This document shows positions 1 to 6,214 of a stretch of DNA of 9,342 bases, one piece after another. The notes under the pieces were generated by a model. That model had not been told where the DNA came from and ran no database searches. It worked only from the letters and a program-made list of their open reading frames with translations. The DNA lies in contig WGEM01000228.1 in NCBI GenBank assembly GCA_015492755.1, forward strand, positions 1-9,342, in the 5' to 3' direction. The position numbers and the translations under genes were made by a program. The number at the start of each line of letters is the position of its first letter. The first letter of the stretch is position 1. Source of the stretch: Gemmatimonadota bacterium. Its GTDB lineage: Bacteria; Gemmatimonadota; Gemmatimonadetes; Longimicrobiales; Gaopeijiaceae.

Positions 1-126
1 CAGCCGGGGCGCGTCCAGGGAGCGGTCCGCCCGCTCCGCCACCAGGTGAAGGAGCTCGCTGAAACGGAGGGCAGGGTGGGGGTGCATCTCAAGTACCTGA
101 ACGGCGTGTTGCGCGATGGGGTCCAT
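1..126 (-). CDS. Unrecognised protein, N-terminal 42 residues only (runs off left edge)
   Basis: Reading the minus strand from an ATG at 126-124 gives 42 open codons with no stop up to the window edge. The protein begins MDPIAQHAVQVLEM and continues with HPHPALRFSELLHLVAERAD. The start is supported by a Shine-Dalgarno-like GGGAGA six bases upstream of the ATG on that strand, and by the divergent arrangement with the HIT gene across a 146-base gap. The visible part looks helical and soluble, with no signal peptide and no membrane segment. The heptad-like leucines and the 'ALRFSELLHLVAERA' stretch could be the first helices of a helix-turn-helix or winged-helix fold, but this is too little to name a family. 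It is transcribed away from the rest of the window and need not share function with it. Confidence 0.6.
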   Translation of the reverse strand, partial: MDPIAQHAVQVLEMHPHPALRFSELLHLVAERADRSLDAPRL

Positions 127-210
127 GGAACGTCTCCCGGTTCTGCGTGAGCTACGGGCTCAAGGTGCGGTTTGCGCCGGGGCGGCTCCATGGCGGGAGG
201 GGACCACCCG

Positions 211-239
211 TTGCCCGCCGCATGGACGCGTCGCATCAT
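211..239 (+). promoter_or_regulatory. Weak sigma-70-like promoter candidate for hinT
   Basis: The 146-base divergent region 127-272 is the largest non-coding stretch in the window. Within it TTGCCC (211-216) and CATCAT (234-239) are separated by exactly 17 bases. Each matches four of six bases of the TTGACA and TATAAT consensus. Transcription would start near 246 and give a leader of about 27 bases before the hinT ATG at 273. An 8-base palindrome GACGCGTC (225-232) lies in the spacer. In GC-rich sequence such partial matches arise by chance, so this is only a candidate. Nothing else was recognised in the region, and no clear promoter was seen for the leftward gene. Confidence 0.25.
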
Positions 240-272
240 CCCTCCGGAATCCAACCAAGACGGCGGGAGCAC

Positions 273-623
273 ATGAGCCAGACGGACTGCCTGTTCTGCA
301 AGATCGCGGCGGGTGACATCCCTGCGGACGTGGTGCACCGTGACGACCGCGTGGTGGCCTTCCGGGACATCAACCCCCAGGCGCCCACCCACGTGCTGGT
401 GATTCCCACCGAGCACGTAGCCTCGCTGGACGCCGCCGCCCCTGAGCATCAGGAGCTTCTGGGCGAGCTCCTCCTGGCGGCGCAGGCGGTGGCCCGGACC
501 GAGGGGCTCTCCGACGCAGGCTACCGGGTGGTCACCAACGTGGGGCCCCACGGGGGACAGACGGTGCACCATCTCCACATTCATGTCCTGGGCGGCAGGC
601 CGATGGGGTGGCCTCCCGGCTGA
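273..623 (+). CDS. hinT: HIT-family purine nucleoside phosphoramidase (HinT-like)
   Basis: This 116-residue protein has the length and pattern of bacterial HinT/HINT1 proteins, which hydrolyse AMP-linked phosphoramidates and other adenylated substrates in the cytoplasm. The N-terminus has the typical CLFC (C6, C9) followed by KIAAGDIPADVV. The family strand THVLVIPTEHV lies near residues 39-49. The histidine triad is H100-L-H102-I-H104 followed by VLGGR, and the middle histidine H102 is the expected nucleophile that forms the AMP-enzyme intermediate. The protein ends in WPPG, as HINT1-type members do. The start at 273 was chosen because family similarity begins there (MSQTDCLFCK) and GGGAG lies at 265-269, although its spacing of three bases is short. 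The frame is open upstream to an ATG at 147, but those 42 residues are arginine/proline-rich and unlike the family. An 84-base gap separates it from yqeY, so it may be cotranscribed or independent. Confidence 0.92.
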   Translation: MSQTDCLFCKIAAGDIPADVVHRDDRVVAFRDINPQAPTHVLVIPTEHVASLDAAAPEHQELLGELLLAAQAVARTEGLSDAGYRVVTNVGPHGGQTVHHLHIHVLGGRPMGWPPG

Positions 624-632
624 GCGATCCTG

Positions 633-644
633 CGCCGCGCGGCG
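633..644. repeat. 12-base perfect palindrome after hinT
   Basis: CGCCGCGCGGCG is identical to its own reverse complement and lies 10 bases after the hinT stop, in the 84-base gap before yqeY. It has no loop and is not followed by a run of T, so it is not a rho-independent terminator. It is made only of G and C, and chance in this composition is a sufficient explanation. Apart from the Shine-Dalgarno of yqeY near the end of the gap, nothing else stands out there. Confidence 0.35.
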
Positions 645-707
645 GGGTATGCGTGGCGGACACCCAGCATCTGCGACGCACGAACCGGCCACTCCGGAGG
701 GCCCACC

Positions 708-1151
708 GTGAGCACCGACCTCAAGTCACGTCTTCAGCTCGACCTCAACGCCGCACGCAAGGCCCGTGACAAGCGCCGCACGGTGGTGCTCTCCACCCTC
801 CTGGCGGAAATCCGGAACCGGGAGATCGAGCAGGGCGGTGGGCTGGACGACGACGGCGTGATGCAGGTCATCACCCGGGCCATCAAGCAGCGCCGTGAGG
901 CCGCCGAGCAGATGCGCGCGGGCGGGCGGGAGGAACTGGCTCAGGAAGAGGAGGCGCAGGCGGAGATCCTGAGCGCGTACCTCCCCGAGCCGCTCACCGA
1001 GGAGGAGGTGCGCGCCATGGTTCGGGAGGCCATCGCGGCGGGGATCTCCGAGATGGGCCCGCTCATGGGTCGCATCATGCCGCGCATCCGGGGGCGCTTC
1101 GACGGAGCGCAGGCCAACCGCATCGTCCGCGAGGAGCTGGGCCGAGGGTGA
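708..1151 (+). CDS. yqeY: GatB/YqeY domain-containing protein
   Basis: This 147-residue protein matches the YqeY family, which is related to the C-terminal helical tail domain of GatB, the tRNA-binding subunit of the Glu-tRNA(Gln)/Asp-tRNA(Asn) amidotransferase. Stand-alone YqeY proteins have no firmly established activity; tRNA binding is the usual suggestion. Family marks are the N-terminal helix with ARKARDKRRTVVLSTLLAEI (about 15-35), the central YLPEPLTEEEV (91-101) and the C-terminal pattern MGPLMG (116-121) followed by DG at 132-133 and NRIVREEL. The length is normal (about 145-150). The GTG start at 708 is supported by CGGAGG at 695-700, seven bases upstream, one of the best ribosome binding sites in the window. 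Its TGA stop overlaps the GTG start of mutS2 (GTGA, 1148-1151), which implies translational coupling. It looks like the first gene of the operon that runs to the right edge. Confidence 0.93.
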   Translation: MSTDLKSRLQLDLNAARKARDKRRTVVLSTLLAEIRNREIEQGGGLDDDGVMQVITRAIKQRREAAEQMRAGGREELAQEEEAQAEILSAYLPEPLTEEEVRAMVREAIAAGISEMGPLMGRIMPRIRGRFDGAQANRIVREELGRG

Positions 1152-3526
1152 GGGAGCACGCGCTCGACGTCCTGGAGTTTCCCCGCGTCCTGGAGCGGGT
1201 GGCGGCCCGGGCGACGAGCGAGGAGGGGCGGCGGCGGATTCTGGCGCTCCGGCCCGGAGCACGTCTGGACGAGGCTGCGGAGGAGTTGGAACGCGTGGCG
1301 GCCACCGTGCGCTTCCTGGAAAGAGACCCCCACTGGGCCATGCCCGTGGTGCCCGACGTGAGGGGAGCGTTGGAGGCGCTCCGCGTGGAGGGCGCGGTGC
1401 TGGAGGCGGAGGTCCTGCACCGCGTGGGTGTGCTCCTCACCTCCTCGCGCGTGCTCCGGGCGGCGCTGGCGGAGCAGGGCGGCGAGGGGGAGGCCGAACT
1501 CGCCCACATCCGCGATCTCCTGGTGTCCTACCCGGAGCTGGAGCGGGGCATCCAGCGATGTGTGGACGCCGAGGGCCAGGTCCTGGACACGGCCTCTCCG
1601 GAACTCAAGCGGATCCGGGGCCGGCTCCGCGGTGCACATCAGCGCACCGTGCGCAAGCTGGAGGCCTTCCTCCGCGAACTCCCCGAGCGATATGTGGTGC
1701 CGGACGCCTCGGTGACGCTCCGGAACGGCCGGTACGTCATCCCCCTGCGGCGCGAGGGGAAGCGGGAGGTGGGCGGCATCGTCCACGACGAGTCACAGAC
1801 GGGCGCCACCGTGTTCGTGGAGCCGCCGGTGGCCATCGGCCTGATGAACGAGGTCCAGGAGCTGAAGCGTGAGGAACTCCGGGAGGTGCGCCGCATCCTG
1901 GAGCGCTGGTCCCGGGAGGTTGCGGCGCTGCGTGACGAGCTGGAGGGCGCCCTGGACGCGCTGGCGGCCTTCGACAGCCTCCAGGCGCGCGCCCGCACTG
2001 CCCTGGAGTGGGAGGCTCACGTACCCTCCCTCCACGAGGGCCGCGCGCTCACCATCGAACGGGGGCGGCATCCCCTCCTGCAGGAGGCGGACGCCGACGG
2101 CGTCGTCCCCTTCGACTTCCGCATGGAGGAGCACGAGCGGGCGGTGGTGGTGTCGGGGCCCAACACCGGAGGAAAGACGGTCTTCCTGAAGTCGGTGGGG
2201 CTGATCTGTACGCTCGCCCAGAGCGGGGTGGTCCCACCGGTGGGTCGCGGGACCACCCTCCCGGTGTTCGGGCATTTCTTTGCCGACATCGGCGACGAGC
2301 AGTCCATCGTGCAGAGTCTGTCCACCTTCTCGGCCCACCTGCGCAATCTGGTGGAGATCGTGGAGGCGGCCGACGAGCGGTCGCTGGTGATCATCGATGA
2401 GATGGGCACCGGCACCGATCCGGCGGAGGGTGCCGCACTGGCCCGGGCCATCCTGGAGGAGCTCGTGCGCCGCGGTGCCACGACGCTGGCGTCGTCCCAC
2501 CTGGGCGCCTTGAAACAACTGGATGAGCCGGGGAGCGGGATCGTGAACGCCTCGCTCCAGTTCGATACGCGCCGCCTCGAGCCCACCTACCGGCTGGTCA
2601 AGGGTGTGCCGGGGCGCAGCTACGGGCTGGCCATCGCGAGGCGCCTGGGGCTCCCCGACACGATCCTGAAGCGGGCGGAGTCCTACGTGGACGACGAGGA
2701 ACGCCGGCTGGAAGCGCTCCTGGAGCGGATCGAAGCCCGGGAGCGTGAGGCGGAGCGGCTCCTGGCGACGCTGGAAGAGGAACGGAGCCGGCTGGGGCGA
2801 CTGGCGGAGGCTGTGGAGGAGCGGGAACGGGCGGTGCGGGAAGCGGAAGCGCAGGCCCGCACGAAGGCGCACGAAGAGGCGCGCCGGCTCCTCATGGAGG
2901 CGCGGGCCGAGGTGGAGGCGGCCATCCGCCAGGTGCGGGAGGCGGCCGGGGACGCCACGGCGGCGCAGGAGGCGGCCCGCGAGGCCAGACGTCGCGTGGA
3001 GCAGGGTGCGGAGCGACACCGCCGGGAGGCCCGGCGCGCGTCCCGCGGCGCGGCTGGGAAGGCGGGCGCTGCTGGGAGCCTCGAGCCCGGCGACGCGGTG
3101 CGCCTTCCCGCCGGTGGGCGGGGCCGCGTGGTGGAGCTTCGTGGCCACCGGGCGCTGGTGGAAGCGGGCGCGGTGCGACTGGAGGTGCCTCTGGAGGACC
3201 TCGTGCCGGTGGAGGAGCCCGCCGCGGCGGCGCGCGCCGGGCGGGGGAGCTGGGCCGGTCCGGCTCCCGACGACGTGCGCACCGAGGTGGACCTGAGGGG
3301 TCTCCGGGTGGACGAGGTGGACCTGGTGGTGCAGCGGGCGCTGGATGACGCGCTCCTGAACGATCTCGGAGAGCTTCGCATCATCCACGGGAAGGGCACC
3401 GGCGCGCTGCGGCAGCGGGTCTCCGAACTCCTGAAAGCCGATCCGCGCGTGCGCGCTTTCCGGCCGGGTGGTGTGGGCGAAGGCGGCGCGGGCGTCACGG
3501 TGGCGACGCTGGGGGCGGGCGCATGA
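1148..3526 (+). CDS. mutS2: MutS2 ATPase with C-terminal Smr domain
   Basis: This is a 792-residue MutS2 protein of normal length. It lacks the mismatch-recognition domain of MutS, so it should not act in ordinary mismatch repair. In other bacteria MutS2 has been linked to suppression of recombination and, in Bacillus subtilis, to sensing and splitting collided ribosomes. In order: an N-terminal helical core (1-300) with GRYVIPLRREGKREVGGIVHDE (in part, about 194-215) and TVFVEP; the ABC-type ATPase with Walker A GPNTGGKT (337-344), signature SLSTFSAHL (390-398), Walker B LVIIDE (413-418) and H-loop SSH ending at H451; a long charged coiled coil (about 515-640); a KOW/SH3-like segment (about 644-690) beginning LEPGDAVRLPAGGRGRVVEL; and the Smr domain with VDLRG (714-718) and HGKGTGALR (747-755). 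All key ATPase and Smr residues are present. The GTG start overlaps yqeY by four bases, with GAGGAG at 1131-1136 eleven bases upstream; the stop overlaps the dnaG ATG by four bases. Confidence 0.96.
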   Translation: MREHALDVLEFPRVLERVAARATSEEGRRRILALRPGARLDEAAEELERVAATVRFLERDPHWAMPVVPDVRGALEALRVEGAVLEAEVLHRVGVLLTSSRVLRAALAEQGGEGEAELAHIRDLLVSYPELERGIQRCVDAEGQVLDTASPELKRIRGRLRGAHQRTVRKLEAFLRELPERYVVPDASVTLRNGRYVIPLRREGKREVGGIVHDESQTGATVFVEPPVAIGLMNEVQELKREELREVRRILERWSREVAALRDELEGALDALAAFDSLQARARTALEWEAHVPSLHEGRALTIERGRHPLLQEADADGVVPFDFRMEEHERAVVVSGPNTGGKTVFLKSVGLICTLAQSGVVPPVGRGTTLPVFGHFFADIGDEQSIVQSLSTFSAHLRNLVEIVEAADERSLVIIDEMGTGTDPAEGAALARAILEELVRRGATTLASSHLGALKQLDEPGSGIVNASLQFDTRRLEPTYRLVKGVPGRSYGLAIARRLGLPDTILKRAESYVDDEERRLEALLERIEAREREAERLLATLEEERSRLGRLAEAVEERERAVREAEAQARTKAHEEARRLLMEARAEVEAAIRQVREAAGDATAAQEAAREARRRVEQGAERHRREARRASRGAAGKAGAAGSLEPGDAVRLPAGGRGRVVELRGHRALVEAGAVRLEVPLEDLVPVEEPAAAARAGRGSWAGPAPDDVRTEVDLRGLRVDEVDLVVQRALDDALLNDLGELRIIHGKGTGALRQRVSELLKADPRVRAFRPGGVGEGGAGVTVATLGAGA

Positions 3527-5331
3527 TTCCCGATGACGTGGTGGAGGAGGTGCGCGCCGCCGCCGACATCGTGGACATCATCGGCGAATTCGTGCCGCTC
3601 AAGAAGGCGGGGCGGGAATTCAAGGCGAACTGCCCCTTTCACGAAGAACGTACGCCCAGCTTCTACGTGGTCCCCGACAAGGGGTTCTACAAGTGCTTCG
3701 GATGTGGAAAGTCGGGTGACGTCTTCTCCTTCGTGATGGAACGGATGGGGCTGGATTTCGTGGAGGCGGTGAAGCACGTGGCGGCGCGGAGTGGGGTGGA
3801 GGTCCGGGAGGTGGGGCGGCGCAGCGAGGAAGACGATCCGCACCGCATCCTCTACGAGATCAACGCCTTCGCGCGCACCTGGTTCCGGGAGCGGCTCCTC
3901 GACGAGCGGGAGGGTGCGCGCGCGCGTGCGTATCTGCAGGGCCGGGGTGTGGGTCCGGAGGTGGCCGAGCGCTTCGGGCTCGGCTGGGCGCCCGACGAGT
4001 GGCGGGCGCTGCGCGACGCGGCGGCGAAACACGGCTTCGACGAAGCGCTCCTCCTGGAGGTGGGACTCCTGGGAACCAGCGACCGCGCCAGCGAACCGTA
4101 CGACCGGTTCCGCGCGAGGGTCATCTTTCCCATCGAGACGGTCTCGGGCCGGACGGTGGCGTTCGGCGGCCGGATTCTGGAGGCGGAGCGGAAGGACACG
4201 CCGAAATACCTCAACTCGCCCGAGAGCCCCATCTACCAGAAGGGGCGCATCCTGTACGGTCTCTCATGGGCCCGCCATGCCATCCGCCGGGCGGAGGCGG
4301 CGCTGGTGGTGGAAGGGTACATGGATGTTGTGTCGCTGGCGGCGCACGGCGTGGAGCACGTGGTGGCGCCCCTGGGCACCGCCCTGACGCCGGAACAGGC
4401 GAAGCTCCTGGGGCGCTACGCCACCCGCGTGGTGCTCCTCTTCGATTCCGACGAAGCCGGGCTGCGCGCCACCTTCCGCGCCGGGGACACGCTCCTCGAG
4501 GCGGGTCTGCATCCGGCGGTGGTGACGCTACCTCCCGACGAGGATCCCGACACGGTGGTGCGTGCCGGAGGCGCGGAGGCGCTCATGGGGTACGTGGACC
4601 AGGCGGTGGACGTGCTGGACCGCAAGCTCCAGATCCTGGAAGAGAAGGACTACTTCTCCTCCATCGAACGGACGCGCGAAGCGGTGGACCGCCTCCTCCC
4701 CACCCTCCGGGCGGCTGCGGATCCGGCGCTCCGGGACATCTACATCGCCAAGGTCGCCGAACGCACCGGCGTGCGCCGCGAGACGCTGGAAGCGGAGCTG
4801 GCGGCCAGGCGGGCATCCGCGCGCTCCGGCCCTGCGTCTCCGAGGAAGGAATCGCCCCGGGCTGCGCCAGACCGTTCCGCCCTCATGAAACTCGGGGCGG
4901 AACGCACCCTCCTCCTCCTCATGCTCCGCAACCCCGAGTTCGTGGAGCGGGCGGGAGAACGTCTGGGCCCGGAGGACTTTGTGGATCCGGCATATCGGGC
5001 CATCTTTCTGGCGCTTCTGCAGGATCCCGAGCTTCGCGCACCTCCCGCGGGCATGGACGTCGTGGCGGCAAAGCGACTTGAGGAGTTGCTGGACGACCCC
5101 GAAGAGCTCGTTCACGCCGGCCGGGTCTTCGAAGACGCGGTGGCGCGCATCCGCGTGGCTGCGCTGGATCGCAGACTGCTGGAGCTGGACCGCCTCCTTG
5201 AGGCGGCGGTGGAGGAGGAGGAGAAACGCCGCCTGGCGGAAGAAAAGATGCGGATCTCGAGGGAGCGAAGGGCCTTGAGGCCGGACGACTGGACGACGAC
5301 AGCGCGTAAATTGCGCAACGAACGAACTTGA
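3523..5331 (+). CDS. dnaG: DNA primase DnaG
   Basis: This 602-residue protein is the replicative primase, which makes RNA primers for Okazaki fragments on contact with DnaB helicase. The N-terminal CHC2 zinc-binding domain has C37-P-F-H40 and C58-F-G-C61 with the intervening EERTPSF. The polymerase core includes DTPKYLNSPES (225-235), a conserved basic region. The TOPRIM fold has VVEGYMDVV with E264 and D268, and LLFDSDEAG with D308 and D310, followed by EDPD (340-343), so all catalytic acids are present. Residues from about 455 (ERTLLLLMLRNPEFVE) onward form the C-terminal helicase-interacting domain, ending in a highly charged helix and a basic tail. The ATG overlaps the mutS2 stop (ATGA), with a G-rich tract at 3511-3519 as the only possible ribosome binding site. 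rpoD, which follows dnaG in many bacteria, is absent; a zinc-ribbon gene begins 16 bases downstream. Confidence 0.97.
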   Translation: MIPDDVVEEVRAAADIVDIIGEFVPLKKAGREFKANCPFHEERTPSFYVVPDKGFYKCFGCGKSGDVFSFVMERMGLDFVEAVKHVAARSGVEVREVGRRSEEDDPHRILYEINAFARTWFRERLLDEREGARARAYLQGRGVGPEVAERFGLGWAPDEWRALRDAAAKHGFDEALLLEVGLLGTSDRASEPYDRFRARVIFPIETVSGRTVAFGGRILEAERKDTPKYLNSPESPIYQKGRILYGLSWARHAIRRAEAALVVEGYMDVVSLAAHGVEHVVAPLGTALTPEQAKLLGRYATRVVLLFDSDEAGLRATFRAGDTLLEAGLHPAVVTLPPDEDPDTVVRAGGAEALMGYVDQAVDVLDRKLQILEEKDYFSSIERTREAVDRLLPTLRAAADPALRDIYIAKVAERTGVRRETLEAELAARRASARSGPASPRKESPRAAPDRSALMKLGAERTLLLLMLRNPEFVERAGERLGPEDFVDPAYRAIFLALLQDPELRAPPAGMDVVAAKRLEELLDDPEELVHAGRVFEDAVARIRVAALDRRLLELDRLLEAAVEEEEKRRLAEEKMRISRERRALRPDDWTTTARKLRNERT

Positions 5332-5347
5332 ACATCGCGGGCATGAC

Positions 5348-6214
5348 ATGAGTGAGCAGCGTCGAACAGCGCTGAAGCAACTTCAGAAACTGGACCTCCG
5401 CATCGAGGCGGCACGCGAGCGCGTCCGCGCGTTCGATCCGAAGTTCGAGGAGGTGGAGCTGCCGGCGCTGGAGCTGGAGAGCGAGGCCGAGAAGACCAGG
5501 GCCCGGCTCCAGGAGATGAAGCTGGAGGAGCGGCGCCTCACCTTGAGCGTGGAGGAGAAGCGCGCCCGCCAGGAGCGCCTCGACGAGCGCCTGGGAAGTG
5601 TGCGCAATCTCCGCGAAGAGGCGGCGGTGAGCGCCGAGCTGGAAATGGTGAAGCGCGCGCTTCAGGCGGACGAACAGGAGCTCCTGGCCATCGCGGACCA
5701 CATCCGCCGGGCGGAAGAGCGCCTGGCGGAGCTCACGGAGGCGGCGGAGGAAGCCCGGGCGCAGGTGGAGCCCGCGCTGGCGGGACTCCGTGCCGAGCGG
5801 GAGGAGGCGCGGGACGACCTGGAGGCGCTGCAGGCGGAACGGGAGGCGTTCGTGGCCACCATGGACGAATCCGAGATCCGTCTCTACGACGGCATCCGCC
5901 GGGGTGGTCGCACGGTGGCCGTGGCGGAGATGACCGAGGATGGTGCCTGCGGGCACTGCTTCGGCATCATCCCCCTCCAGGCCCAGAATGAGATCCGGCA
6001 CGGCACCGCGCTCATCCGCTGCGAGGCCTGTGGCGTGATCCTCACCGCGCCCGAGCCGGAGGACGCCGCGGCCGAGCCTGCCGAAGGCGGCGGGCAGGCC
6101 GTGGGCGGGGCCGGTGAAGAACCCGCCCACGCGGAGGGCGGGGAGGAGCCCGCCGAGGAACCGGAAGCCGACGCCGGCGGGGAAGCCGAGCCGGACGCCG
6201 CCTCCACGGGGTGA
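5348..6214 (+). CDS. C4 zinc-ribbon coiled-coil protein (CT398/FlgZ-like family)
   Basis: This 288-residue cytoplasmic protein consists of a long charged coiled coil followed by a zinc ribbon. Residues about 5-175 are almost continuous helix rich in Glu, Arg, Ala and Leu. EMVKRALQADEQELL (99-113) and SEIRLYDGIR (175-184) fit the family. The ribbon has C201-G-H-C204 and C225-E-A-C228, a C4 zinc site, with IRCEACGVIL typical of the C-terminal half. From about 235 to 288 there is a tail with 17 acidic residues and no Lys or Arg. The family is widespread and mostly annotated only as a zinc-ribbon protein, possibly nucleic-acid binding; the Chlamydia CT398 (CdsZ) and Helicobacter HP0958 (FlgZ) members interact with sigma-54 and with secretion or flagellar parts. 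Function here is unknown. The start at 5348 has no good Shine-Dalgarno and is preceded by an out-of-frame ATG at 5343. Its stop overlaps the recJ GTG (GTGA). Confidence 0.88.
   Translation: MSEQRRTALKQLQKLDLRIEAARERVRAFDPKFEEVELPALELESEAEKTRARLQEMKLEERRLTLSVEEKRARQERLDERLGSVRNLREEAAVSAELEMVKRALQADEQELLAIADHIRRAEERLAELTEAAEEARAQVEPALAGLRAEREEARDDLEALQAEREAFVATMDESEIRLYDGIRRGGRTVAVAEMTEDGACGHCFGIIPLQAQNEIRHGTALIRCEACGVILTAPEPEDAAAEPAEGGGQAVGGAGEEPAHAEGGEEPAEEPEADAGGEAEPDAASTG

Noticed and set aside
147..272. N-terminal extension of the HIT protein from an ATG at 147
   Set aside because: The 42 extra residues do not resemble the family, and similarity begins at the ATG at 273, which has GGGAG just upstream.
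624..660. Possible rho-independent terminator after hinT
   Set aside because: The 12-base palindrome has no loop and no following T tract.
1793..3388. Long antisense frame of 531 codons opposite mutS2
   Set aside because: Antisense frames stay open by codon bias at high GC. It shows no recognisable domain, and mutS2 on the other strand is complete.
2683..4032. Antisense frame of 449 codons opposite the end of mutS2 and the start of dnaG
   Set aside because: Ser/Arg-rich composition and no motifs; it spans the boundary of two well-supported genes on the opposite strand.
4919..6130. Antisense frame of 403 codons opposite dnaG and the zinc-ribbon gene
   Set aside because: Composition is that of a shadow frame with proline and glycine runs; it crosses a real gene boundary.
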